Shown one piece after another: positions 27,368 to 35,557 of a stretch of 61,384 nt of DNA (positions within the stretch are counted from its first letter, which is position 1; the number at the start of each line of letters is the position of its first letter). The stretch is from JBBRVP01 sp038246785 (GTDB lineage Bacteria > Actinomycetota > Actinomycetes > Jiangellales > Jiangellaceae). The stretch is taken from assembly GCA_038246785.1 (NCBI GenBank), contig JBBRVP010000018.1, positions 1 to 61,384 of the forward strand. Direction: 5' to 3'. The position numbers were made by a program, and so were the translations under genes. The notes beneath the pieces were generated by a model. That model was not told where the DNA came from and did no database searches. It worked only from the letters and a program-made list of their open reading frames with translations.

Positions 27368-30289
27368 GTGAGCAGCGCCGCGCCGACGAACCCGTTCAGC
27401 CGTCCCCGCGGCACGCGACGGCGCAGCCGGGCGCTGGTGCCGACGCTGGTCATCCTCGGCGTGCTCGGTGTGCTCTTCGCGGTCTTTACTTCGTTCTGGA
27501 CCGACCGGCTGTGGTACATCTCGCTGGACCGACTCGACGTGTTCACCACGACGCTGCTGACGAAGGTCGGCATGTTCGTCGCCTTCGCGCTGCTCATGGC
27601 CGCCGCCGTGGTCGTCAACGCCGTCGCGGCCTACCGGCTGCGGCCGCGCTACCGGCCGATGAGCGTGGAGCAGCAGAGCCTGGACCGCTATCGCGACGCC
27701 CTCGACCCCGTGCGCAAGTGGGTGATCGGCGGGCTGGCGCTGTTCACCGGGCTCATGGCCGGCGGCAGCGCCGCCTCGGAGTGGACGACGTACCTGCAGT
27801 GGCGCCACGGCGGCGACTTCGGCAAGAAGGATCCGGTCTTCGGCCTGGACATCTCGTTCTTCGTCTTCGACTACCCGTGGTACCGCTTCCTCGTCGGGTT
27901 CGGCTTCGCGCTCGTGGTCGTCGGGCTGCTCGTGGCACTGGTCACGCATTACCTGTACGGCGGGATCCGGCTGCAGACCGTCGGCGACAAGGTGACCGCC
28001 GGAGCGCAGGCCCACCTCTCGCTGCTGGTCGGCCTGTTCGTGCTGCTCAAGGCGGTGGCCTACTGGCTGGACCGATACGGGCTGCTCACGTCCGACCACT
28101 CGCTGACCAACGGCTTCACCGGTGCCACCTACACCGACCTCAACGCGCTGCTGCCGGCGAACACGATGCTGGCGGCGATCGCGCTGGTCTGTGCACTGCT
28201 CTTCTTCGCCAACGTGGTGCGGCGGTCGTTCACGCTCCCGGTCATCGGGCTCGGCCTGCTGATCCTCTCGGCGATCCTGCTCGGCGGCGTGTGGCCGGCC
28301 ATCGTGCAGCAGTTCCAGGTCAAGCCGAGCGAGCCGCAGCGCGCGGCCACGCCGATCACCCGCAACATCGCCGCCACGCGCGACGCCTACGACCTCTCCG
28401 AGGTCAAGCCCGAGTCCTACAAGGCGGCGACGAAGGCGACGCCCGCGCAGCTGAAGGGCGAGGCCGAGACGATCCCGGGTGTCCGGCTGCTCGACCCCAA
28501 CGTCGTCTCCCCGACGTTCCAGCAGCTGCAGCAGGTGCGGCAGTTCTACCAGTTCCCCGACCCGCTGGACGTCGACCGCTACACCGTCAACGGCCAGACG
28601 CGCGACGTCGTCGTGGCGGTCCGCGACGTCGACGTCGAGAACATTGCCGAGGGCCAGCGCAGCTGGGTCAACGAGCACGCCATCTACACCCACGGCTACG
28701 GCTTCTTCGCCGCGCTGGGCAACCGCACCAACTCCGACGGGCGCCCGCTGTTCATCGAGGACGGCAACGGCAACGGGGACCTTGGCGCTTACCAGCAGCG
28801 CATCTACTTCGGCGAGAACAGCCCCTCGTACTCCATCGTCGGCGCCCCCAAGGGGGCCAGCCCGATGGAGTACGACGTGCCCGACGCCGCGACGAAGACC
28901 ACCTACGGCGGCACCGGCGGCGTACCGGTCGGCTCGCTGTTCAACAAGCTCCTCTTCGCCGCGAAGTTCCAGGAGGGCAACATCCTGCTCTCCAACCTCG
29001 TCAACGCCGACTCGCGGATCCTCTACGACCGTCACCCTCGTGACCGGGTCGAGAAGGTGGCGCCCTGGCTGACCGTCGACGGGGACCCGTTCCCCGCGGT
29101 CGTCGACGGCAAGGTGCTCTGGATCGTCGACGGCTACACGACCCTCGACGACTACCCCTACGCGCAGCGGGTGTCCCTGGAGACCGCCACACAGGACACC
29201 CGGGTGATCCGGCAGAACGTCGCCGGTCAGCCACAGCGCACGGTCAACTACGTCCGCAACTCGGTCAAGGCGACGGTCGACGCCTACACCGGTGAGGTGA
29301 AGCTGTACGCCTGGGACCCCAACGACCCGGTGCTCAAGGCCTGGGAGCAGGTCTACCCCGACGCCGTCGCGCCCAAGAGCGCGATCACCCCCGACCTGCT
29401 GCAGCACCTGCGCTACCCGCAGGACCTGTTCAAGGTGCAGCGCGAGCTGCTGAAGTCCTACCACGTCACCGACCCCGGCGTGTTCTACGGTGGTCAGGAG
29501 CGCTGGGTCGTTCCCGACGACCCGTCGGCCAGCGGCACCGCCAACCAGCCGCCCTACTACCTGACCCTCAAGACGCCGGGCAGCTCGAATGTCGAGTTCT
29601 CGCTGACGACCGCGTTCACTCGGCAGCAGCCGCCCAACCTCGCTTCCTTCATGGCGGTCGACGCGGAGGCGACGAGCCCGGACTACGGGACGATGCGCGT
29701 GCTCGAGCTGCCCTCGGAGTCACAGACGATCCAGGGCCCGGGCCAGGTCGCCAACGCCTTCGAGACCGACCAGAAGATCGCGAACGCGACGCTCGCGCTG
29801 CGCAACAGCGGCGCCCGCACCGCCGAGGGCAACCTGCTCACGCTGCCGTTCGGGGGTGGCTTCCTCTACGTGCAGCCGCTCTATGTCGAGCGCAGCGCGG
29901 GGACCGGCCGCTATCCGTTGCTGCGGCTCGTCTTTGTGTCTTTCGGTGACCGGGTCGGCGTCGGCGACAACCTCCGGCTCGCCCTCGACGACCTGTTCGG
30001 ATCCGGCGCCACCACGGCGCCGCAGACCGGGACAGGCGGCACCGGCGGCGGCAGCGGCGGAGGCACCGGCGGCACCGGCGGCACCGGCGGCGCGACGATC
30101 CAGAAGAACCTCGCCAGCGCGCTTGCGGCAGCCCAGCAGGCGTTCGCTGACGCCGAGCAGGCTCAGCGCGAGGGCCGCTGGGCCGACTACGGCGCCGCAC
30201 TGACCCGGCTTCAGCAGGCGCTCGACCAGGCGGCCAAGCTCGGCGGGGTCTCGGCGTCGGCCTCGCCGAAGGCGTCCGGGACTCCGTAG
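27368..30289 (+). CDS. UPF0182 family large membrane protein
   Basis: 973 residues from GTG 27368. Seven membrane helices fall in the first 320 residues (VPTLVILGVLGVLFAVFTSF and onwards), with FWTDRLWYISLDRLDVF and DPVFGLDISFFVFDYPWYRF, which are signatures of this family (COG1615). A large extracellular domain follows (EPQRAATPITRNIAATRDAY, YTHGYGFFAALGNRTN, YPQDLFKVQRELL). The C-terminus has a Gly/Thr-rich linker and then a helical tail AQQAFADAEQAQREGRWADY that occurs in many members. The role is not known. It lies 51 bases after the PDZ protease, matching Rv3193c. Confidence 0.92.
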   Translation: MSSAAPTNPFSRPRGTRRRSRALVPTLVILGVLGVLFAVFTSFWTDRLWYISLDRLDVFTTTLLTKVGMFVAFALLMAAAVVVNAVAAYRLRPRYRPMSVEQQSLDRYRDALDPVRKWVIGGLALFTGLMAGGSAASEWTTYLQWRHGGDFGKKDPVFGLDISFFVFDYPWYRFLVGFGFALVVVGLLVALVTHYLYGGIRLQTVGDKVTAGAQAHLSLLVGLFVLLKAVAYWLDRYGLLTSDHSLTNGFTGATYTDLNALLPANTMLAAIALVCALLFFANVVRRSFTLPVIGLGLLILSAILLGGVWPAIVQQFQVKPSEPQRAATPITRNIAATRDAYDLSEVKPESYKAATKATPAQLKGEAETIPGVRLLDPNVVSPTFQQLQQVRQFYQFPDPLDVDRYTVNGQTRDVVVAVRDVDVENIAEGQRSWVNEHAIYTHGYGFFAALGNRTNSDGRPLFIEDGNGNGDLGAYQQRIYFGENSPSYSIVGAPKGASPMEYDVPDAATKTTYGGTGGVPVGSLFNKLLFAAKFQEGNILLSNLVNADSRILYDRHPRDRVEKVAPWLTVDGDPFPAVVDGKVLWIVDGYTTLDDYPYAQRVSLETATQDTRVIRQNVAGQPQRTVNYVRNSVKATVDAYTGEVKLYAWDPNDPVLKAWEQVYPDAVAPKSAITPDLLQHLRYPQDLFKVQRELLKSYHVTDPGVFYGGQERWVVPDDPSASGTANQPPYYLTLKTPGSSNVEFSLTTAFTRQQPPNLASFMAVDAEATSPDYGTMRVLELPSESQTIQGPGQVANAFETDQKIANATLALRNSGARTAEGNLLTLPFGGGFLYVQPLYVERSAGTGRYPLLRLVFVSFGDRVGVGDNLRLALDDLFGSGATTAPQTGTGGTGGGSGGGTGGTGGTGGATIQKNLASALAAAQQAFADAEQAQREGRWADYGAALTRLQQALDQAAKLGGVSASASPKASGTP

Positions 30290-30330
30290 CCCAGCCTTCG
30301 TCTGCGGCGGTGAGACGTCCTCGGGCTGGC

Positions 30331-32259
30331 TCAGGGTCTACCGGCTGACGTCCCGTGACGCCGGAGGAACTGCTCCAGCAGCGGGCCTGCGGTGCGGGAG
30401 CCGGACTCCCCGTCGGCCACGAACACCGCGACCGCGAGGTCACCCTGGATGGCCACCATCCAGGCGTGGGTGTTCGGCGGCTGGGCGCTGCCGTACTCCG
30501 CCGTGCCGGTCTTGGCCGCCACCGGCGGGCCGGGAACGTCGGCGAGGAGCCGGCCGCTGCCCTGCGTGACCACGGCACGCATGAGCCCGCGTAGAGCGCT
30601 GGCCTCCGCGCTGGTGACCGGCTGCGCGGCCGGCCCGCCCGCCGAGGGGGTGGGCGACGGCGCGTCGGAGAGCAGCCGCGGGCGTACGGTCTCGCCCTTC
30701 GCGATGGAGGCGGCCACCGTCGCCATCGCGAGCGGCGAGGCCTCGACCCTGCCCTGGCCGATCATCGAGGCGGCGTGCTCGGTGGCGCCGGCCGTGCGGG
30801 GTACGGAGCCCAGGAACGCGGGGAAGCCCAGGTCGAGGTCGACACCCAGCCCGAGCGCGGCGGCAGCCGACGCCAGCCCGGCCTGCGAGACGCGCTGTCG
30901 TTCGCCGATGAACGCGGTGTTGCACGACTGCGCCACCGCAGTGCGCAGGTCGATGCGGCCCAGCGCCGCGGCCGGGTAGTCGCCGTAATTGGCGAAGCGC
31001 TTGCCGTCGACGACGAGCTGTGGTGGGCACTGCACCTGGCTGCCCGGGGTCAGCCCTCGGCGCAGCAACGCCAGCGCGGTGACGACCTTGAACGTCGACC
31101 CGGGGGCGAATCGACCCACGCTTGCCGTCGACTGCCCGGCGCCGCCCGCGCCGCTGGCCACGGCGAGCAGGTCGCCTGACGAGGGCTGGATGGCCACGAG
31201 CGCGCTCGCCGGGGCGACGTTGCCCAGCACGTCGTCGGCCAGCGACTGCGTCCGCGCGTCGAGCGTCAGCCGTAGCGGGGTCCCCGGCGTGGGCGCGATG
31301 GCGTAAAGCTCGGTCGTCGGGCGTTCGCCGTCGCCGGCTGGTGCCGGGCCGACCAGCTCGACGGTGAACCCGGCGGTTCCGGCCAGCCGCGCGTCGTAGC
31401 GCTGCTGGAGCCCGGACAGGCCCGTGACGTCGCCGCCGGAGACGCGGCCGCCGGAGGCATCGACCACCTCCTTGGTGGCCTCGCCGACCGTGCCGAGCAG
31501 CGGCCGGGCGAATGTCGCCGTCGGTGCCAACGGCAGCTCGGCGGCGAGGCGCCGGGCGCCCGGGATCGAGTCGACGACCGCCGCAATCTGCTCCGCCTCT
31601 GCTCGTCGCAGCACGATGGCCTCGACGAAGGCCTTGTCACCGGCCGCCCGCACCTGGGCGGCCAGCTCTGCCCGGTCGACGTCGACGACCGTCGCGAGCC
31701 GGCGCGCCGACCGCTGCGCCTGCGTGGCCGGCACCCGTGCCTTGTCGATCCCGATCCGCTCGACCGGTCGTTGGGTCACGAGTACCTGGCCGCCGCGGCC
31801 GAGCACCTGCGCCCTCGGCGGCTGCTCGCGGGTCAGGACGAGGTCGGCGCCCGGCACGAGCTGGGGCTGCAGAGCGGCGAGATCCCAGCGCACCCGCCAC
31901 GCGTCATCGCGCAGCTGCAGCCTGGCCCTGGTCTCGTACGTCCACGGCTCCGCGTCCTTCGCCAGCGTCCAGGACACTGCCAGCCGGGCCCTCGCCGTGT
32001 CGTTCTCACCCGAGTCCACTGACGTCACCGTCACGCTCGGCCGCCGGCCACCCATGCCGTCCGTTGCGTCGGCGAGCTGTTGCTCCGCCCTGGCCGCCGT
32101 CGTCCCGGCGAGCGGCACGTCATCGAGCTGTCCGCTCGCGAGGCCGCGGGCCAGCGCCTCGGCTGCCGGCCCGGCGTCCGGCGTGGATGAGCACGCGGCC
32201 AGGCCGGCGGCGAGAAGGGCGGCCGTGGTGGTCGCCGCGACGCGGGATCGCAGGGGCAC
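30331..32259 (-). CDS. Penicillin-binding transpeptidase, lipoprotein, MecA_N type
   Basis: 642 residues from GTG 32257-32259. The signal peptide ends in LLAAGLAACSS with the lipobox cysteine at 23. An NTF2-like MecA_N domain (about 30-150) and a PBP dimerisation domain follow. The transpeptidase has APGSTFKVVTAL (SxxK, about 388), VAQSCNTAFIGE (SxN, about 445) and AAKTGTAEYG (KTG, about 581). It is thus an intact class B penicillin-binding protein that cross-links peptidoglycan outside the membrane; relatives include low-affinity PBPs. The longer frame upstream runs into the tRNA gene and is not coding. It converges on UPF0182 with 41 bases between stops. Confidence 0.92.
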   Translation of the reverse strand: MPLRSRVAATTTAALLAAGLAACSSTPDAGPAAEALARGLASGQLDDVPLAGTTAARAEQQLADATDGMGGRRPSVTVTSVDSGENDTARARLAVSWTLAKDAEPWTYETRARLQLRDDAWRVRWDLAALQPQLVPGADLVLTREQPPRAQVLGRGGQVLVTQRPVERIGIDKARVPATQAQRSARRLATVVDVDRAELAAQVRAAGDKAFVEAIVLRRAEAEQIAAVVDSIPGARRLAAELPLAPTATFARPLLGTVGEATKEVVDASGGRVSGGDVTGLSGLQQRYDARLAGTAGFTVELVGPAPAGDGERPTTELYAIAPTPGTPLRLTLDARTQSLADDVLGNVAPASALVAIQPSSGDLLAVASGAGGAGQSTASVGRFAPGSTFKVVTALALLRRGLTPGSQVQCPPQLVVDGKRFANYGDYPAAALGRIDLRTAVAQSCNTAFIGERQRVSQAGLASAAAALGLGVDLDLGFPAFLGSVPRTAGATEHAASMIGQGRVEASPLAMATVAASIAKGETVRPRLLSDAPSPTPSAGGPAAQPVTSAEASALRGLMRAVVTQGSGRLLADVPGPPVAAKTGTAEYGSAQPPNTHAWMVAIQGDLAVAVFVADGESGSRTAGPLLEQFLRRHGTSAGRP

Positions 32260-32332
32260 CGACCCATCCAACCCGCAAGGCGCGAGCGGTTTGCAAGCGC
32301 CCGGCGCGGTCGCGTACCCTGGCACTCGCCGA

Positions 32333-32406
32333 CGCGGGGTGGAGCAGCTCGGTAGCTCGCTGGGCTCATAACCCAGAGGTCGCAGGTTCAAATCCTGCCC
32401 CCGCTA
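32333..32406 (+). tRNA. Initiator tRNA-fMet (CAU anticodon)
   Basis: A 74-nt cloverleaf starting CGCGGGGTGGAGCAGCTCGG. The anticodon CAT is at 32367-32369 inside GGGCTCATAACCC, whose stem has three consecutive G-C pairs, an initiator mark. The first acceptor position does not pair (C1 against T72), the other initiator mark. The T-arm is GCAGG-TTCAAAT-CCTGC. CCA is not encoded. It stands at the border between conserved chromosome and accessory genes. Confidence 0.95.
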
Positions 32407-32424
32407 CTATGAAGTAGCAGGTCA

Positions 32425-32456
32425 GAGGCTTGATCACGAATGTGTGATTAGGCCTC
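32425..32456 (+). terminator. Terminator-like hairpin after tRNA-fMet
   Basis: GAGGCTTGATCAC (32425-32437) pairs with GTGATTAGGCCTC (32444-32456) over 13 positions, two of them G-T, around a six-base loop. It is followed by TTGATCGTTT. It begins 18 bases after the tRNA and is well placed to end that transcript. Confidence 0.7.
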
Positions 32457-32464
32457 TTGATCGT

Positions 32465-32506
32465 TTGGTCAACAGTTGGTCAACAAGAGACTGTGACGAA
32501 CGTCAC
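32465..32506. repeat. Direct repeat and small palindrome beside the tRNA
   Basis: TTGGTCAAC occurs at 32465-32473 and again at 32476-32484, two bases apart. The palindrome GTGACG-AA-CGTCAC follows at 32493-32506. Repeats of this kind next to a tRNA 3' end could be recombinase or excisionase arm sites of an integrated element, or an operator for the genes that follow. Confidence 0.45.
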
Positions 32507-32653
32507 CGCACATGCGCGGCTGGCGGTGGACGTTGGGGGCTTGGAGCCAGGGCCCGGGTGCCTCGTCCGGCGCGCCTCTCGGACTGTCTGTCCGCTCCGA
32601 CCCTTACGCTCCGAATAAGCGTCCAAGACTTCGAGGCGGACCGAGAGGATCAG

Positions 32654-32842
32654 ATGGTGACGGAGAGCAGTAGACAGCAGACGCGGGACAAGATGGTGTC
32701 GACGCCGGAGGAATTCAGGAGCCTGGATTCCCTGCTCGTGCCGCCGCCGGTTGTCGTCGCTACACCCATGAGCGCGCAGATAGACCCGACGTCGCCGGGG
32801 TCCAATCCGCAGTCCACGCCACCGACTGATTTCGACGGGTAG
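32654..32842 (+). CDS. Small hypothetical protein coupled to a DUF6338-type gene
   Basis: 62 residues from ATG 32654: MVTESSRQQTRDKMVSTPEE, then a Pro/Ser-rich tail ending PTDFDG. GAGAGG stands seven bases upstream. Its stop (TAG) is followed directly by the GTG of the next gene, so the pair is coupled. No family is recognised and there is no membrane segment. Its codon use is less GC-rich than that of the conserved block to the left. Confidence 0.5.
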   Translation: MVTESSRQQTRDKMVSTPEEFRSLDSLLVPPPVVVATPMSAQIDPTSPGSNPQSTPPTDFDG

Positions 32843-33487
32843 GTGGTTCCCTCCACTTGGCTCTCGGTCGCGCTGTTCGTCTTCCTCATTGCCCCCGGCC
32901 TGCTGTTCGACCTGCTCGCCGAGCGGCGCCGGGCGGGGAGACCCGAGTCAGCCTTCCGAGAGGCCAGCCGGGTCGTGCTGGCATCCCTGGCGTTCACCTC
33001 GGCGGGCATCGCAGTCATCAGCCTTGTTCGTGCTTCCAGGCCTGCGTGGATGCCTGATCCCGGCCCGCTCCTCGCCGACCCACAGACGTATGCCGCGGAC
33101 CACTACGGGGTTGTCCTGTGGGCGCTCGCCGTTGAGATGTCTGTCGCGCTCGGCGCCGCACTTGCCGTACACCGTGCGCTGGCTCGAAAGCACGGTTCAG
33201 GCCTGCGCGCAGTCTCGTCCTGGCACAGAACCCTCCGGGAGGATCGCCCCGGCGGAGCGGACGTGCACGTCCGGGTGAAGCTCACCAACGGGACGATCTT
33301 TGTCGGCAAGGTCGCTCACTACACCGCGGACCTGGACATGGCCGACCGCGAGATCGTCCTGGCTCCTCCGCTGTTTTCCAGGACAGGTGACAAGCCGCTC
33401 GTCCCGATGCCACCCGAGTGGCAGAGACTCGTCCTCGCCGGGTCGGTCATCGAGAGTCTCGCCGTCCAGTACCGCCCGCAGCCGTAG
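32843..33487 (+). CDS. DUF6338 family membrane protein
   Basis: 214 residues from GTG 32843. An N-terminal helix (WLSVALFVFLIAPGLLFDLL) is followed by AERRRAGRPESAFREASRVV. A second helix (VVLASLAFTSAGIAVISLV) and a third (VVLWALAVEMSVALGAALAV) come next. The C-terminal half is soluble (VRVKLTNGTIFVGKVAHYTA). The APGLLFD and RRRAGRPESAFRE pattern fits DUF6338, which is scattered in actinobacterial genomes and often found on mobile DNA. The function is unknown. It converges on the excisionase-like gene. Confidence 0.7.
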   Translation: MVPSTWLSVALFVFLIAPGLLFDLLAERRRAGRPESAFREASRVVLASLAFTSAGIAVISLVRASRPAWMPDPGPLLADPQTYAADHYGVVLWALAVEMSVALGAALAVHRALARKHGSGLRAVSSWHRTLREDRPGGADVHVRVKLTNGTIFVGKVAHYTADLDMADREIVLAPPLFSRTGDKPLVPMPPEWQRLVLAGSVIESLAVQYRPQP

Positions 33488-33534
33488 CTACGCGCGAAGG
33501 GGATGAGACAGCGCCGGCTGGGTTGCCCACCGGC

Positions 33535-33564
33535 GGACTGCGGGCCCGAACTAGGACGCAGTCC
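33535..33564. terminator. Hairpin between convergent genes
   Basis: GGACTGCG (33535-33542) pairs with CGCAGTCC (33557-33564) around a 14-base loop that contains the stop codon of the minus-strand excisionase-like gene. It would serve both converging genes, without a T-run. Confidence 0.45.
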
Positions 33565-33853
33565 GTGGTTGGCGGGTGCGTAGTGCGTTGACGTACGCGG
33601 TGAGGGCTTCGACGGGGATGCGGCGGAGGCGGCCGACGTGGACCGAGTCGATGTCGCCGGCGGCTAGCAGTTCGTAGAGCAGGCTGCGGCCGATGCCGAG
33701 ACGATCGGCGGCCTGCTCGACGGTCAGCAGCAGCGGTTCATCCCTGTGGACATTCAGGTGGACCGCGTCTTCCTCGGCGGCGACCCTCGGTCGCTGCCGC
33801 GACGGGATGGCGATCAGGTGCAGGGTCTCGGCACTGGATCTACGTTGTGGCAT
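33551..33853 (-). CDS. xis: Excisionase-like helix-turn-helix protein
   Basis: 100 residues from ATG 33851-33853, with AGGAGG six bases upstream on the minus strand. The central motif LLTVEQAADRLGIGRSLLYE is the winged helix of the excisionase/MerR-like HTH_17 family, and the wing AGDIDSVHVGRLRRIPVEAL follows. Such proteins normally sit beside an integrase in actinobacterial integrative elements. Here no integrase is visible, but the initiator tRNA is 1.1 kb away. It could be a directionality factor or a small repressor of the element. Confidence 0.75.
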   Translation of the reverse strand: MPQRRSSAETLHLIAIPSRQRPRVAAEEDAVHLNVHRDEPLLLTVEQAADRLGIGRSLLYELLAAGDIDSVHVGRLRRIPVEALTAYVNALRTRQPRTAS

Positions 33854-34052
33854 CGAGGCCTCCTATGCGAGCTCGCAACGTCTTCACTGTGCCCGGCGGT
33901 GCCTAGCCAGCGTTCTTGACACCGGGCACGCAGGCGGCCGAAGCCGGGGCAGCGGCAACCTCCCTTCCTCCTTCGCCCCGGGCTGGTGTTGACGCTGGCC
34001 TGGCCATTCGAGTGCCCCAGCATTGATGATCTTGCGACCCGGTGGACGGGCG

Positions 34053-34136
34053 GCTTGCCAACGGCGGAGCGCCGTCATGGCCGGTCGGTAGGCAAGCCGC
34101 GACGCGGAATCTCCCTGGCATACGCCAACCAGGGAG
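34053..34136 (+). promoter_or_regulatory. Structured leader that hides the ribosome-binding site
   Basis: Three stems lie just before ATG 34146. GCTTGCC (34053-34059) pairs with GGCAAGC (34091-34097), enclosing ACGGCG-GAG-CGCCGT (34061-34075). CTCCCTGG (34111-34118) pairs with CCAGGGAG (34129-34136), and the second arm contains the ribosome-binding site AGGGAGG. The start would be blocked unless the stem opens, which suggests translational control. Confidence 0.5.
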
Positions 34137-34145
34137 GCCACTCGG

Positions 34146-35018
34146 ATGACCGTCGACAACAACCTCCAACGCGGGCTGGAGGCACCGCAGAGACCGGCCG
34201 TCCGCCGCGATCGCGTTGGTCTCCTCGCGGCGCTCGACTCGGTCGACCAGGACGGGTGGGACAGTCAAGCCGGTCGCACGCTCCTGCTCTACGTCCGCGA
34301 TGACGTCGTTAGACCGGTCGTCGGCGCCGTCGGTCTGCGGGGGGCAGTGGCCGATCAAGCCGAGGCGACTGGTTGGGCGGCAGCTTGGGAGGTCTTGACG
34401 TCGCCAGGCCTCAGAACGGTGGACTCTCCGTGGGGGGTCCTGTGGGTAGCAGTCCGGCGCGCCGTTCTTGGTGACGTCGTCGCGGGCACGTTCGCGACGT
34501 CGCAGCGCAGCGCCTGGCGTCTCGCCCATGCCGACAACGCCGAACGAAGGCCGCGCCTCGTGAGCCTGTCGACACTGATCGATACCGGCCGGGAGCCGCC
34601 GAACGATGCCTGGCTGGAGGCGCCGCGACACGGGCCATTGCTCGACCTCGTCGTCGAGGCTCTCGCGACAGCCGGTTGGGACGTTGGGAAGGCCCGAACC
34701 GTGGTCGAGGCCATCGCCGCGTCGGCCACTCGCGACGGCAAGACATCAAGCGAAGCCCCCGGCTGGCGGCAGCTGGCGGCGCGCCTCAACATCGCGCCCT
34801 GGCAGGTCCGGAGAGTCACCATCGTGCTGCTCGGCGCGCCAGCCTGGCCGGGCCTCGTCGAACGCCTGGCGAGGTGGGGTCCCGGTGTGCTGGAGGAGCC
34901 GGAGGCCGTGGCGGCCATTCGATCGACGGTGGTGTCGTGGTTGCCCTCGCCGGCGTCGGCGGCCCGTCGAGCTGCTTTCGCGACAAGGGGCGAGTCACGG
35001 CGCCAGAGCGGGCGTTAG
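34146..35018 (+). CDS. Unrecognised protein, possibly a sigma-like or HTH regulator
   Basis: 290 residues from ATG 34146. I do not recognise the family. Residues about 40-130 are helical and contain EATGWAAAWEVLTSPGLRT then PWGVLWVAVRRAVLGDVVAG, which faintly resembles sigma-70 region 2 in spacing of Trp and Arg. Near 205-235, GWRQLAARLNIAPWQVRRVT reads like a helix-turn-helix followed by a second helix. There are no membrane segments or enzyme motifs. It precedes the Tad locus and could control it. The leader carries a hairpin over the ribosome-binding site. Confidence 0.5.
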   Translation: MTVDNNLQRGLEAPQRPAVRRDRVGLLAALDSVDQDGWDSQAGRTLLLYVRDDVVRPVVGAVGLRGAVADQAEATGWAAAWEVLTSPGLRTVDSPWGVLWVAVRRAVLGDVVAGTFATSQRSAWRLAHADNAERRPRLVSLSTLIDTGREPPNDAWLEAPRHGPLLDLVVEALATAGWDVGKARTVVEAIAASATRDGKTSSEAPGWRQLAARLNIAPWQVRRVTIVLLGAPAWPGLVERLARWGPGVLEEPEAVAAIRSTVVSWLPSPASAARRAAFATRGESRRQSGR

Positions 35019-35023
35019 CGATC

Positions 35024-35140
35024 ATGGCGGACGGCGGGATGTGCCCCTTCCCGGTGGATCCATTCGGGTCCGCAGCCCTACGCTTGCCCCGTATCCCCGA
35101 CCAGCTTCCCCCGTGGCTGGTCGGGGATCTGCGCGTCTAG
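35024..35140 (+). CDS. Possible 38-residue microprotein
   Basis: ATG 35024 to TAG 35140 encodes MADGGMCPFPVDPFGSAALR and then LPRIPDQLPPWLVGDLRV. It starts five bases after the previous stop, but has no clear ribosome-binding site, and its 3' part coincides with a strong hairpin. The Pro-rich composition is unlike the random Arg-rich frames of this DNA, which is the only support for a real gene. Confidence 0.3.
   Translation: MADGGMCPFPVDPFGSAALRLPRIPDQLPPWLVGDLRV
35093..35128 (+). terminator. Hairpin downstream of the unrecognised regulator-like gene
   Basis: ATCCCCGACCAG (35093-35104) pairs perfectly with CTGGTCGGGGAT (35117-35128) around a 12-base loop. No T-run follows. It separates the regulator-like gene from the Tad locus. 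Confidence 0.55.
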
Positions 35141-35557
35141 GACGTCGCCATGAGGGCGTCGTACGGTCTATGTCCGTCTGGGAAGTGGCAAGGTGATCGG
35201 CAAGGGTCGGGTGCTACTCGACGCGCGAAATGTGCCGGCCGGCGGCTGCTCGCCTGGAGCGGCGCGGCGGTCGGCCGTGGAGGCAAGGCCGTTGGCAAGG
35301 CGCTCCGGTGACGCTCTTCGGACATCGCAAGGCCCCCCGGACGGGGCTTGAACGGCCGCGCTGTTGGATGCGTGGGCGCTCGACGGGTGGCCACGCTCAG
35401 CGGTGATGTGGCCATGGCCAACACCTGGCGATCGGCCGAAGGGTGGTCGCTGAGGGTTCCCCAGACCATCGAAGGGGTGTAGAACGGGATGCCAGACGGG
35501 ACAAAAGGCCCACCGTGGCTCGCAAGGAGGGGTCGCCGGGCGAAGCGGAGGACCTTC
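35141..35557. other. Stretch without a convincing gene before the Tad locus
   Basis: A 54-codon frame from ATG 35150 has no ribosome-binding site and looks accidental. CTCAGCG near 35396 can pair with CGCTGAG near 35447, so the leader of the first Tad-locus gene may be folded. I tested by eye for a cyclic-dinucleotide riboswitch and could not match a consensus. The promoter of the Tad locus probably lies here. Confidence 0.4.

Noticed and set aside
25652..29464. A minus-strand open frame of 1270 codons opposite moaE, the PDZ protease and UPF0182
   Set aside because: It spans three genes on the other strand and shows no domain pattern.
30289..30331. Terminator between UPF0182 and the penicillin-binding protein gene
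   Set aside because: Only a six-base CCAGCC/GGCTGG pairing is visible, which is too weak to call.
32260..32391. Upstream extension of the penicillin-binding protein frame into the tRNA
   Set aside because: The extra residues run through the tRNA gene antisense, and the signal peptide with lipobox starts properly at GTG 32259.
35380..35480. Possible cyclic-di-AMP or cyclic-di-GMP riboswitch before the Tad locus
   Set aside because: A 7-bp stem is present, but I could not match the conserved core of either class.
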